Positions 1 through 11,756 of a stretch of DNA of 64,000 bases are shown in pieces; within the stretch, counting starts at the first letter, position 1, and every line of letters starts with the position of its first letter. Under the pieces are notes generated by a model. That model was given only the letters and a program-made list of their open reading frames with translations, was not told the origin of the DNA and made no database searches. The DNA comes from Theropithecus gelada (Eukaryota; Chordata; Mammalia; Primates; Cercopithecidae): NCBI RefSeq assembly GCF_003255815.1, contig NC_037680.1, forward strand, positions 19,613,347 to 19,677,346, read 5' to 3'. A program made the position numbers and the translations under genes.

Positions 1-85
1 AACGTAAGCTCCATGAGAGTAGGGACTATGCTGTGTTCCTATCACATTGTTGTAGTAATATCACCCTAGCACTGAGCCAAAAAAA
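1..85 (+). mobile_element. L2 (LINE-2) 3' end remnant
   Basis: The start has the wording typical of L2 3' ends: taagctccatgagagtaggg, then a match to the exon-like 'gcactgagcc' end, followed by an A run. Its 5' part lies outside the window. Ancient and inert. Confidence 0.7.
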
Positions 86-2804
86 AAAAAAAGAATGCTG
101 GAGATTCTCTCTCTTTCCACCTTCAATATTCCAAGGTTATGAGAGTAGACAAATGCCTGATTAAATACCTACTGGGAAATCCCAACCTGGTTGCCAAGAA
201 GGGAAGCATTTCTTGCCATAATAGAGTGAGATAGAGATAGAAACAGGAACAAAGAGATTGGCAGGGGGAACCACTGAGCACTGGCTTTGTTTCTCAGAGG
301 GAAGAGTTTACCACTACTAGAAAGTCATCCATGCTATCTCATACTCTGTTACATGACCATTCATCATTAATATTTAATATAAGAAATAGGATGCCTCATG
401 CCCAGGAACATATAAATGTGTCATTCCTTATTATTGTTGTTATAAAAGTCATCCAATTCTCTGCTCTACTTAAATGAAAATTAGATTCAATACGCTATTG
501 TCATTATATACATTTTGTATAAAGTATCTTATTCTTAATCATATATTCCTTTCTATGTTGCTTACCTATTCATAATCATATAATGGTTTCCAGTAAAATG
601 CTGTAAATGGGTACATGACATGCTATGTATGTTAAATTAACTTAGGTGATATTTTTATTCCAAATTCAAATTTTTACAAGTTGATTACCTCGAAGGACAA
701 CCTGAAGGGCCCTTTGATTATGCCACTTTTACTAGTGTTGATATTTTCAAGTGCCTATTTAATTATAAATAGAAATTATATCAATCGTAAATGGTTAAAA
801 TGCTATTTTAAAATATGCAGATTTTACTCAAGGATGTGTATGTCATTTGTATTTCATAATGTACGGTTCTTATTATATTGAATTGTATCTCAAAATTGCA
901 TACTTATCTGTTTAAATGATGATTAGAATAAATGTTTTATTTACAATTTGCAATTATAATCGCTCCACTTTTTTATTAAAAATGATATCACAACATGTGA
1001 AACAGATAATACTCTTACAAGTAGAGATAAATGCATTGTTCCAAAACAGAACAAATTATTTTCTTTTATGTCCATAGGAGCAAAACCTCTTTTATATTCT
1101 TTTGCGTTACATTTCATATTCTATTTTTTCAATAGAAATAGTAAATGCAATATGTAATATAGAATATAATCATGTCAATCATTTACATTTTGTTTTTGGC
1201 TTCACCATCTACTAGTAGTTTCTTATTAACTTTGTTCTAAAAGATAGCTTATAATCTCTTTTTAAAAGACATATCGCATTTCTCTGCTTAATAACATTTT
1301 AGGTAGTTATAATATTCCTAAGTAAGCCTATAATAGTTCATCTCATAATGCACTAGAGTTTCTATCTACTTGAAGTTAGAGGTTTGGATGCCAGGAAGAT
1401 GCTAATGGGGACACTTGCCACTCATTTCATGGTCACCATCTGCCTCCAATCTCCTATAGAGAATCCTCTGTCTGAGTGAGAAGTAGTGGCAGAGACAACG
1501 AAGAGGCAAATGTAGGGAATGGCATTTCAGACAGTCAAGAAAACTGGCAATTCAGGGATTTCACAGTAATAGGGTTTCAAAAACCAGTACTGGAAGTTCT
1601 GAGGTAACAGAGAAAGTAAAGGATAACTTGGGAGAACAGTGGAAGGACACGTGGGACAAATGGAACACAGTCCTAGATTGAGTTCTGGAAACAAGAAAGA
1701 AATAGAGGACCTCAAACTACATGAAAAGAAACTTTAACTTTGAAATTCAGAAGAGGGGTTAGAAAGTAGTAATTTAAAAAAAAAAAAAAACTATATTAAA
1801 AAGCATAAGGAAATAGATAAAGGAGGAAGTTCGCAGTATAGAACAAAGAATAGAGGACTTGCAGGATGTATTAATTTTTTCCTCCTATTTTCCAAAATAA
1901 CAATAGGGCTAATGAATCCTCGGGAGGGGGGCAAGGATGGGCTACCAGAGTGTGTAAGATGTGCAAGTAAGAACAGACTGTCCCTTTGTACCTGATCCTG
2001 TCTCCACATGTTGCATTATTTGTTGAGAACCACCAGAGAGTTAGATAGGGTGATGAAAGTTGTTGCAGAATTTTGTAAGCAATATGAGCAAGGTGATTGT
2101 GGGAATTAATATCTCCTGCATTAACAGGCAAGGAAGGAGAATCCTGTGAGGAAGAAAAAATCTGCAGAAATAGTAGGAACTTCTTTAGATAAGTAAACAC
2201 ATCTCGTGCCAAAACCTCTCTCTCTGTTGGCTCAACTATATTTCTTCTTCGCTTTGTTTTAGTCAGTTAAGTATTGGAATTTGTTTCATCCATATGGTGA
2301 TTTTTGAGGAAGAAAGATACTGAAATCTCTAATTTGTCAAGTGAATATGAAAGTTTTCTGACAATATTTCCTCAGGCTAAGAGTCCTGATAAGGAGAGAA
2401 AATAAAATAATATGGCCCAAATAAAGATAAGCCGAGGGAGAGATACTACATTTTTCCCTCCAGGTAGTCCAAAAGAAAAAGTAAGCCTATGAAACATGAG
2501 TGAAAACACCCTACAGCCACAGCAGGAATAGCAATGAAGCACTACAAAGGAAGATCTGTCAGGGACTGTGGATCAAAAGTAGCAGCAAGAGAGAAAGTAA
2601 AACCACTCTCTCTAATATACTTTCTTAATTTTACTATTTCTTCCACTTTCTTTTTAGCATGTCAGCTAAAATATTTAATGAGATTTGAAAGATTTAAAAA
2701 TCAATGGCTTTTCTGCGGTTCTTAGGATGTTTCTTATAAATAACTTAAGTCAATTCTCTCTTCCAACATCCCTTACCCAACCTGTAGCAAAGGGAAACTG
2801 AAAA

Positions 2805-2820
2805 GGGGGGCGGGGCGGGG
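2805..2820 (+). other. Isolated GC-box-like / G-rich string
   Basis: Runs of six, four and four G separated by single C bases (ggggggcggggcgggg) in a strongly AT-rich intron. It matches an Sp1-type GC box and could form a G-quadruplex. No other promoter sign is nearby, so function is doubtful. Confidence 0.4.
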
Positions 2821-5659
2821 AAGCATTAAGTTTGCTCTCGTATCTCCCTTTCATTTACTTTCAAACAACATCTTTTATTTAATTATTTAATTCACCCCTT
2901 AGGTTCTAAGGGTGCACAAATCCAGAAGGAATGCCAGTTTCTTCTCCAGCTATGTTTATCCTTTTCCTTTAGCTTGTTGTTTATGGAATTTTTCAAAGGT
3001 TTACTATAAACTTAGGAAAAAACAAATGCTAGTTTCCCCTCCTTTAAGGAGCATCAGAACTGCTGGCTCAGTCTACCTAAAACTCCTTCCGTGGCCCTAA
3101 GGAATTCCATGTACTTCCCAAAGGGAGCAGTTTGTATTCATCTCAACAGGGAAGAAAGCATATCGTGCACTCTCCCTGAATATATTCACTCACCCTGCCA
3201 CGCAACCAGAAGAGGAGCACAAAATGACACACTTACGAACAATGCCTCATCTCCGCACCTGCAGATGGCCTGATGTCTAAAGCTCTCAGTCATGAAAGGG
3301 CCTCTAGAAAGGGGCAGTAAATTTAAAAAATGATGAAGATTGGGCATGGTTTTTTCCCCCCAAAAGAGAAGAAGCCAAAAGCAATTCATTGCAACACCCT
3401 TTCTACTCTGTAAATAGACTCTCTGCTCTTGCAAAATTTAAAAAAAGTAACAATTACTACTGACATCTACATTCAGCAAACTATAGTAGTACTTCAGATA
3501 ATTTACAGATGGCTCCACGATAGCCTCTTACCACAGTCTATCAAAATCTCCCTGTACCTCCCGACGTCTAATTATATCACTTTATCTTTTATATTTTATT
3601 TTGATTAAATAGTGATAGGTGATTTGCATGTCTGCATATATGTGCAAAACAGCACTGCATCTCTACATTGCACTGACAATAGAAAGAGAGAAAGCGGCAA
3701 CTGGAAGAAAGGGCTTGGAAAGAGACCTCTTTTCCATTTTCCCTGAACCCCTTATCTATGCCTTTTCCTTTATCATCTTTTATGTACTATAAGGGAGATA
3801 TTTGGTGGAAACACTTTTGCATAATATAAGTCTTTATCAGACAGCCTGGCTTATGGGATATGGACCCAGGGAAGTCTTCCTTCTATAGCTTGAAAGGTAC
3901 TCTACAATGACACTATGTTAATAAACTTAAAATGAGAGAAAAGTCAAAACTAAAAGATTCAATTAAGAGTAATCTTTCATCCAAATAGCTACCAATTGTT
4001 TATCCTAAAGGAGCTAGTCCATTGAATTAAATTCACTAGTTTCTATTAAGTAATAAAGTATATGCTTGTGTTTCCATGAGCAATTTTAGTTTCAAATGTC
4101 CTGCATTCAGCGTGACCAGCTTTAAGGAATAAGTTTTGCTTGTTTATTTTTAAGATATCCAACTGTTATAATTTTACCATAAAAGAAAGGTTAAAAGAGA
4201 AGCTTCATTCACGAAGGCACTGTTCTGTGCCCAAGAGTATGACTAAGATAGTTATAACACAGAAATCAAGAGTTTAGACTGAAAAAGAGGAAATATCTAT
4301 TTGGGTTATTTTATTGTTATTCAGCAGCTGGTATTGATATCATTAGGCAGAATAAAATCTATTTATATTTTAGAAGACTTACTGCTTCAACCAGCCACAT
4401 AAGAATATAATAAACACCTACCATATATGAGGTATTATATTTCATAAACCCAAACACACTGACTAATTTACTTACCACTTTTGAAAATACACTTTCATTT
4501 CTGGAGAAAACCCATAGTAACGTATCATCTTCCCACAGTTTATTTTGATGAATCTTGCCTTAAAATCTATTTTCTGTATTTATTGCTCAGTTCCGGTACA
4601 TTCTTTCTTGATTGCTTTACCTTTAACCTGGGTTAATGCCTATATTATATTTTCCTTTCCTGCTTACAAATAATTGACAGAACATATCTATTTCTAGGTC
4701 TTCTAATTTCTTTTCCACCTTTCTTCCAAATGCTAATTTATTTCCCTCCTCCTACTTCCAGTGTCTGACTATATTTTACCTTTTTAAATCTTGTTAAATC
4801 CTTTTTAAATTAAGTTAATAGGTAACTTAATTGGCAGATGCCATTAGCTCTTTCTAAGCTACAGTGTCAACCTTAGATGATAATCTATGCAAGTGTTTCC
4901 ACAAAGTCACACTGTCTAAGATGGCAGAGTAACTTCCCAATGTTCCATACAGCTACAAAACAATTTGCACACATTCTGCCCCCTTCCTCAACTCTGCATA
5001 GCCCTGTCATCACAACTGTACTTCATACCTTTCCTTTACCATCAATCTTTTCTAAAAACAGTTTATATTCACTGTCTTTATTCCTTACCACCCATTTTCT
5101 GCCTTCACACTATGTGCTCTTGCTCTCCTCTACTATTCCACTGAAATGACACCCATGAATGTAATCAAGTGAGTATCTACTATTTGCCAAATATGATGGA
5201 TACCTCCAGTTCATACCTGCCCTCTTGTCCTTTCTGTAGCACTTGAAAATGCTGAATGACCCTCCTTTCTTGAGATAATAATTTCTTAAGCACATCCTTC
5301 TATTAGTCCTGTAGGCTACTTCACTTTTCCATATATAATTTGTTATTTCAATAAGTAATTTTGATGCACTCTACTCATGCAATCATTACTCCACACTTCC
5401 TCTCTGAGTTTTTCTCCTTAATGTGCCCCAAATCAATATTTCTGATAAACATCTATTACCTGAGTTCCAAATCTCTACCTATCTACATGCCTGTGAAATA
5501 GCTTCATTTACATGTCTTCAAGTGCTCCAACCTCAAAATGCAAACTGTCATTATTGTCTTATCCCCATTCCCACACAAACAAATCGTATTATTACAGGTT
5601 TCATTAACACAATCCTATTCTTTTCTTTCCTTTTTGAAATGTAAATTTGATTGTATTTG

Positions 5660-6445
5660 GCCTGCTTTAAACCTTCAGTGACTCTCTAGTGACTACAAGA
5701 TAAAGTTTGAGTCACTTCTCATGGCACAAAATGCATCTTCATGCCCTGGCCCCTTCCTCTACCTTCTCTTTTGTTTGTTTGTTTGTTTGTTTTTGTTTTT
5801 TGGGGGGTGGGGGGATGGAGTCTCGCTCTATCACCAGGCTGGAGTGCAGTGGCGCAATCTCAGCTCACTGCAACCTCCACCTCCTGGGTTCAAGCGATTC
5901 TCCTGCGTCAGCCTCCCGAGTAGCTGGGACTACAGGCGACTGCCACCACGCCTAGCTAATTTTTGTATTTTTATTAGAGATGGGGTTTCACCATGTTGAC
6001 CAGGATGGTCTCGATCTCTTGACCTCATGATCTGCCCACCTCGGCCTCCCAAAGTGCTAGGATTACAGTCATGAGCCACTGTGCCTGGCCCCTTCTGTTT
6101 TTACCACTTTCTTATATATAATCTGTCTGTGACTATATCAAATTACTTTCAGTTTCAATACTAGTCCTTTTACTTGGTATTCTCTTTTGTTTCCTTCATT
6201 CTACTTTATTTTTAGTTTAAGACTCAGCTTAAATTCAGTATAGCCTATGAAACCTTTGAGGATACTTCAAAGCCAAAAACCAAAAAAAGACGTATGGGTG
6301 TTCTTATGTGTGCAATCACAGATATATATCTTCATCTGTTTACATGGCTGTCTTACAGTTAGAATTTGATATTCTCGAGTGCAGGCACGTATCTCATGAA
6401 TTTTGTGTCTCAAATCTTAATGCATTGCAGTCAATAAAATGTGTT
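5660..6445 (+). mobile_element. L2 remnant interrupted by an Alu
   Basis: The left part (5660-5760) reads like the L2 segment with 'cctgctttaaaccttcagtg' and 'ctacaagataaagt'. The right part (6095-6445) continues to an L2-like end with 'gagtgcaggcacg' and 'gcagtcaataaa'. The Alu at 5770-6090 splits it. Old, diverged and non-coding. Confidence 0.65.
5770..6090 (-). mobile_element. Alu (AluS-type), minus strand
   Basis: A full dimeric Alu in reverse: a (TTTG)n tail, then 'ggagtctcgctctatcacc' through 'gccactgtgcctggcc'. The flanks share the short string ccttct, a possible remnant of a target duplication. Short reading frames over it are Alu translation, not genes. Confidence 0.95.
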
Positions 6446-6588
6446 CATTGAAAGGAAAGGCTTTAAAGTGATAATGCTTTGGAAATATCTGTGGGGTCCA
6501 GATTTAAGAAGGCTTTCAATGTCAGACTAAAACTTATCATGTATTCTGCAAACATTGACATTCCATTAAAGGTTTCTTTATCAGTGCA

Positions 6589-6590
<2 letters not shown>

Positions 6591-6619
<29 letters not shown>
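6591..6619. repeat. (AC)n microsatellite
   Basis: About 14 perfect AC units. It lies just upstream of a MIR. Confidence 0.95.
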
Positions 6620-6622
<3 letters not shown>

Positions 6623-6805
6623 GCCAGTGCTAATACACCATTCACTATTGCCAAATACTGTTCTAAACTTATTTAATATTGTTATTCTTATTTCATTATT
6701 TTTCCTACCTTGCTGTTTGGGAAAGTGAGACACAGAATAGTTAAGTGCAATATCTGAATTTAGACAGTAAGTGTTGAGGCAGCAGTTTGAACTCAGGTAA
6801 TTTGG
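6620..6805 (+). mobile_element. MIR (tRNA-derived SINE) remnant
   Basis: MIR-like order of words: 'tactgttctaaac', then 'gggaaagtgagacacagaat', then 'gtttgaactcagg'. Diverged and without known function. Confidence 0.6.
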
Positions 6806-7403
6806 CTTCATCATCTATCCCAATAGTCACTTTGGGAAAATGTTAAACAGTATTAGCATGACTGATGACATTGGGATGAAATGGAAAAAGTATAAGCAGG
6901 GAAACCAGGTAAAGGGATACTCTGTTAACCCAGGCTTAAATTGGATTGAAATGGAAGCTATTTCAAAGAACTGGAAGATGTGTTGATGATTGGATATGTG
7001 AGAAGGAGAAATTAAGGAGAACACCAAAGTTTCCTGTACAGTGGTTAGGAAAATGTGATCGTGAGTAAAACAAAGAACTAAGGGATAAAGGGGAACATTT
7101 TTGAAGCAGAAAATTCAATATTACACATTCTGGTAGAAATGTCCAAATCCAGGAAGGTGGAACTGAAGAGGTGAGAAATTATAAGTGTTTTAAAGTGAGG
7201 AAACAAATAGAAAACAGAAATAGAGAACATAGTCAGAATTTTCAAGTAACTTTAGCAACTCCATTCCAACAGCATTTACCAAAATGTGATCCATAGATGT
7301 TACTAGGTGTTATATACCATAGAGCTCTCAGAAATGAATGTTGGAAAAGTTCAGGAAACACTTAGCACACCAATACTCCACGACTGATGGAACAAGTATT
7401 TAC

Positions 7404-7523
7404 CTTTACAATCTAATTCATCAGAGTTGTCTCCGCAGTCATTTTCTCCATCACATAACTTGCCATGAGGAATGCAGCGGCGATTATAGCAAGGTTTGAA
7501 GCCTCTTCGACAGCTTCTGTTTT
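7404..7523 (-). CDS. LRP1B: LRP1B exon: LDL-receptor class A module, second of the cluster
   Basis: A 120-bp exon read from 7523 to 7404. Its first two bases (AA) complete Glu with the G left by the previous exon, giving ENRSCRRGFKPCYNRRC and then CDGENDCGDNSDELDCK. The six cysteines and the calcium-binding acidic box of a class A repeat are all present. It ends with one base (G) of the next codon before the donor GTAAATA, so it is again a symmetric phase-1 exon. The next exon lies beyond position 1 of this window. The acceptor is less ideal than its neighbours: the last intron bases are ttatttataag, with A and G interrupting the pyrimidines. It is still AG and keeps the frame. NRS is a possible glycosylation site. 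The class A call is secure; the assignment to LRP1B over LRP1 rests on remembered residues. Confidence 0.95.
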
Positions 7524-8129
7524 CTTATAAATAAAAGTAGAAACTCATAACCAGAGATCATATAGAAATATTTGTACAAAATGAAAATCACAGATAATAT
7601 TTCATTCATAATGACTGGATTATGGATCTATAAAACAAGTGCTATGCCGTACAAAAGCTGTGGATTATAATGTTTCTGTATTGTCAAAGAGTAGTTCATT
7701 CAGCAAGGGCCCTTTCCGACTTAGTGTTTTAACTTTAGTCATTCATGCCTGGAGATCTTTTCAAGTTATACCCATGTTATTGTTTCTGGCAATTCTGTCA
7801 AGTAGCACAGAAAAAAACATATATCACGTATTCAATTCTGAAGCAATAAATATGTACCTCAAACATAACAAAAACACTCCAACATCCATTTCCTATATCC
7901 TTTGCATCTATCTGCAAGGATTTTATAACGAGGAGAAAAAGCAACAAAACGTGTATTCCTGAATCAGTGTCTCATGGAGTCATCTAAATATCAACAAATT
8001 GCTCTTAAAAATTATCTTAAAATATCTACAGAATTCCCTGAGAAAGAATGACCTTCTGAGTTCTATTTACCATTATAAAGTTTTCTTGACATTCTCTGAT
8101 TTGGGGCAGAAGCTACTACTTACAATAAT

Positions 8130-8384
8130 TATAGCCGCCATGTATTAAACATCAGCTTTGTCCCAGGCTCTGTACTGAGTATATGTAGATAAATACTTGC
8201 TGGTTTAATACTCTCAACTACTCATAAGAGCTAGCTATTTCATAGCAGAAAACTAAAACACAGAGAAGTGAGTTATGTTACTTACCCTAGTCACACTAGG
8301 GTTTGTACACTAGGCTAGTTACACTAGCAGGTTTGGGAACAAAGATCTAACTTCAGGTGTGAGTCCAAAGCCCATACTCTACAC
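8130..8384 (+). mobile_element. MIR remnant
   Basis: MIR-like words include 'gtcccaggctctgtactgag', 'actcataagagctagc', 'aaaacacagagaag' and 'cccatactct'. It is immediately followed by the hAT-type insertion at 8385, which appears to have landed near its end. Confidence 0.7.
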
Positions 8385-8589
8385 CTGGCATTGGCAAACT
8401 ATTACCCATAGGCCAGATCTAGCCTGTGAGACTGTTTTCATATCGCTATTGGACTAAGAATAGTTTTAACATTTTTAAAGGATGATAAATAATAAACAAC
8501 AGAGGATATGTGACAGAAAGCATATATGACCCACAAAACCTAACATATTTACCAGGTGAACCTTTACAGAAAATGCTTGCCAACTCCTG
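8385..8589 (+). mobile_element. Short non-autonomous hAT-type DNA transposon with 8-bp target duplication
   Basis: A 205-bp element flanked by perfect direct repeats ctctacac at 8377-8384 and 8590-8597; 8 bp is the hallmark of hAT transposition. Its ends are imperfect inverted repeats: the left end reads ctggcattggcaaac and the right end, reversed, reads caggagttggcaag. The interior has wording familiar from old primate MER elements ('ggccagatctagcctgtgag', 'gacccacaaaacctaa'). No transposase is encoded. Exact family not assigned. Confidence 0.8.
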
Positions 8590-9546
8590 CTCTACACGAG
8601 TATCATCTGACTTCCACAAAGATAAAAATAACATGAAATATAATCTCAAGTCAACTAATAGTAAATGCAAACCTGTGAGTTTATTACTTTTATACGCTTT
8701 AATATTTTTATATCTTATAGAATATAGCCATTCATTAAAGCGAATATGTTATTTGAGATAAATTCTTTAAGATATTGGTTGCATATCAATTATGGACAAA
8801 TTACATTAGACTCTCAGTTTAAATGATGGTGTGTTATCATGTAATGTAAAAGAGTGAGAAGACTGTCTGTGGAACTCACAGATCCTGTCTTTCCCTTGTT
8901 CTGACTTTTCTTTAATTATTCAGGTGTAATTATTACCAGATAATGGAATAGAGGAGAAAAGTAGACATAAAATGTAGCAATTTCAGATATAGACTCCTAA
9001 ATTTTGATAGCATATGAGCCCAATGCTATTGGATTTCCAGGATTAAAAATAAATCAGGACCATTTTTAAAAAATCTGGATCAAATATACAATGATTATCA
9101 ATGATTATGCAAAGGCAGATTTCCAGGAAAAATATTGTTGCAATGAAGGGAAATCTCAGCTGCTTACTAGAGCATAAAAGTTAATCTCTACTCCTAAGGG
9201 AGGTTAGAGGTTGACTGTCACTAAGTGTTACCAAAAGCAGCATAGCTGGTGGAATTCTATGTTTGATGTGGACCGTGCCTAAGGAAATGAGCCTTTGTAC
9301 CAAAGGACACTAGCTCCCATGCTAATCCTGGAGAGAGAAATAGAACTGAAAAGACTTTGATAACAACCCAACAATGTGCTATTATCTGTTGGTGAAACTT
9401 TGCTTCAGAGTAAGCCTGTCCATATCCAAAAACCACTGATATTTCTGAGTTACATTTTAAGGAAAGTATACCTAAAACCTACTGCTAGAGATGAATAAGT
9501 AGGGAGTTCAGAAGATTAGCTACTACTTTTAAAAATATTCATATTC

Positions 9547-9715
9547 TGGCTGGATGTGATGCTCAGACCTGTTATCCTAGCACTCTGTGAGGTTGAGGCA
9601 GGAGGATTGCTTGAGATCAGCAGTTTAAGACCAGTCTGGACAACACAATGAGACTCTGTCTCTTTAAATAAAATAAAATAAAATAAAATAAAATAAAATA
9701 AAATAAAATAAAAAA
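9547..9715 (+). mobile_element. Alu-like left monomer (FLAM/AluJ type) with (TAAAA)n tail
   Basis: One Alu monomer only ('ggctggatgtgatgctcaga' to 'gagactctgtctct'), followed by about ten TAAAA units. It lies about 240 bp downstream of the class A exon ending at 9957, antisense to LRP1B. Confidence 0.8.
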
Positions 9716-9956
9716 GTCTATTTTGTGGATATAAAACCATGAAGAAATTATTTAGTGAATATCATGGCTATAGAATAGGAGATAAAGTACCTCATTTTAA
9801 CACAAGCAAAGCCACATCAATTGCCTTAGATCAACAGGTTAATGAGAAATATTAAAGAAATTATCCACATAAACCAAACAGAGACAAGCAAACCAAAAAC
9901 TGTAAAAGAATCAGAAAACTTTATCTGAAATGAGCAAACCCATATTGGACACTTAC

Positions 9957-10085
9957 CACAGTAGAGCAGTTTTTCATCTGATTTATCCTTACAGTGAGGA
10001 ATGCCATCACAGGTGAGCTGGTAGTCAATGCACTCACCATTTCCACATTCAAACTCTGAATAAATGTTGCAGGAGGAATTTTTAG
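9957..10085 (-). CDS. LRP1B: LRP1B exon: LDL-receptor class A module, first of a ligand-binding cluster
   Basis: A 129-bp exon read from 10085 to 9957, one complete class A repeat. The acceptor is a long pyrimidine run ending ccttgcag; the donor is GTAAGT. With the previous exon's last base it opens TKNSSCNIYSEFECGNG and runs through CDGIPHCKDKSDE to LLYC. All six cysteines are present, and the acidic DG..HC..K.DE box that cages calcium in class A modules is intact. In the family these modules bind ligands such as apoE-lipoproteins, proteases with their inhibitors, and the chaperone RAP; which of these this module contacts cannot be read from sequence. The exon is phase 1 at both ends, so it could be skipped without a frame change. 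NSS is a possible glycosylation site. This exon gives the most specific match to LRP1B as opposed to LRP1. Confidence 0.96.
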
Positions 10086-10267
10086 CTGCAAGGAAAAAAA
10101 AAAAAGTCAATGCTTTTGTGCAATGACCAGTATTTTTTGACACCACTACAATTATTTTTCTTAATTTTAATTATAAAGATAAACTAAAATTTATCAAAAT
10201 GTAAAATTAAAGAGCCATGGGTTATGACATTTCTTTATGAAATTAAGATCTTAAAAAATAATTTTCT

Positions 10268-10580
10268 GGCCAGGCACAGAGGCTCACGCCTGTAATCTCA
10301 GCACTTTTGGAGGCCGAGGTGGGTGGATCACGAGGTCAGAAGATTGAGACCATCCTGGATAACATGGTGAAACCCCATCTCTACCAAAAATACAAAAAAT
10401 TAGCCAGGCATGGTGACACGTGCCTGCAGTCCCAGCTACATGGGAGGTTGAGGCAGGAGAATCGTTTGAACCTGGGAGGCCAAGGTTGCAGTGAATAGAG
10501 ATCTCGCCACTGCACTCCAGCCTGGGCAACAGGGCAAGACTGTGTCTCAAAAGAGTAATAATAATAATAATAATTATTAT
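10268..10580 (+). mobile_element. Alu (AluS-type), plus strand, with (ATA)n tail
   Basis: Full dimer from 'ggccaggcacagaggctcac' to 'gcaagactgtgtctc', then ATA repeats. It is antisense to LRP1B and about 180 bp upstream of the acceptor of the exon at 10085. Confidence 0.95.
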
Positions 10581-11543
10581 TGTTTTTAAAAAGAGTCAGT
10601 TAAATGAGCTCTGTACATACTGAAAGTGTTTTTGTGTTTTCTTACTGGAATCTATTATGTATTTTTCAATATACTAATATTTTTCAGTGCGTACAGTACC
10701 CATTGTGAATGTTCAATGTGAACCATCTCAGTCAAATGAATAGTCCCCACTTTTCCCCACTTTCTGGTCTTCCTAACTATCTTCTGATTAAACCTCAGTA
10801 GCAAGTTATACTGTTCAGAAATATAAGAATTGTTAAAATAAGACCTTTGTCAGATCCATGTGTGGGAGGTTCCCAGGAGCAGACTCTTTCTTGCTGCCAT
10901 ACATGAGCAGCACCTACTCCATAAAGTGTACAGGAATCAGTGAGATGAGGGGCAGGAGGACGATGGTCAAGTGGAAAGCATGTGCACCTGATGCTATGGA
11001 CTCCAAATGACTGCTGTCAGAAAGTCTCATTTCTAAGCATCAGAATTTTTATTAGAAATTAAGAGTTTGAATTTTTAGGTGATTTGCACTAATTTGTAAG
11101 TTAAGAGTCTGAAAGTACAAAAAGATCTTTTCTACAGTTAAGTTTCCTCCTTACAATGGCAGTATGTGATTACTATTTTGAAGGGTTTCTATTGAGGACA
11201 ATGGACTTATTTTTAATCTTCAGTAATAGATTTACCAGCAGACTTTGGGATCCAATTTTGGGGATATACTGTCTGCTTGCATGTATGTACTCACCCTGTT
11301 GCTTGCTGAATAATTGTACATTTAAATACATTTGTATTATTTATGTTGGAGGTAAGCAGAATTCATTCATCTCTGCTAATGAAAGAATATAGCTTAATTT
11401 TATAATTTAGTATTAGTTTTTGAGCTTTATTTCAGGAATATTCAATTAAACAGCCACTAGTACTATTTGAACTTTCCAAGGTTTTATTTCTTTATTATTC
11501 CTAGAATTTAATTAATTTAGTAGAGGGTCTATTTATCTAAGGC

Positions 11544-11756
11544 TTTTTTTAAAATTATGTCAATTTTTATTTAGATTCAGCAGGTACAGGTGCACGTTTG
11601 TTACATGGGTTTACTATATGATACTGAGGTTTAAGATATGATTGATCCTGTCACCCAGGTACTGAACATAGTACCAATAGTTAATTTTTTTACCTTTGTC
11701 CACCCTCTTTCTCTCCTCACTCTAACAAACCCAAATGTCCATTGTTGCCATCTTAG
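11544..11756 (-). mobile_element. L1 3' end fragment, minus strand
   Basis: Reverse of an L1 3' UTR: 'attcagcaggtacaggtgca', 'gtttgttacatgggttt', 'caaatgtccattgttgcc'. 5'-truncated and non-coding. Confidence 0.75.

Larger units (their letters stand above)
1..7403 (-). other. LRP1B: LRP1B intron, 5' part (continues beyond the window)
   Basis: Begins with donor GTAAATA at 7403. It holds L2 remnants (1-85, 5660-6445), one Alu, a CA run and a MIR. Positions 86-5659 and 6810-7403 are AT-rich and I see no gene, RNA or recognisable repeat there, apart from short A runs and an isolated GC-box-like string at 2805-2820. Confidence 0.8.
7524..9956 (-). other. LRP1B: LRP1B intron between the two class A exons (2,433 bp)
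   Basis: Donor GTAAGT at 9956-9951, acceptor ..tttataag ending at 7524. It holds a MIR with a hAT-type insertion (8130-8597) and an Alu-like monomer with a TAAAA tail (9547-9715). The rest is AT-rich unique sequence without a recognised feature. Confidence 0.9.

Noticed and set aside
3186..3434. Minus-strand 82-codon frame with 'CRCGDEALF', reminiscent of a class A module
   Set aside because: Cysteine spacing does not fit a class A or EGF module and the frame has no matching phase-1 splice sites.
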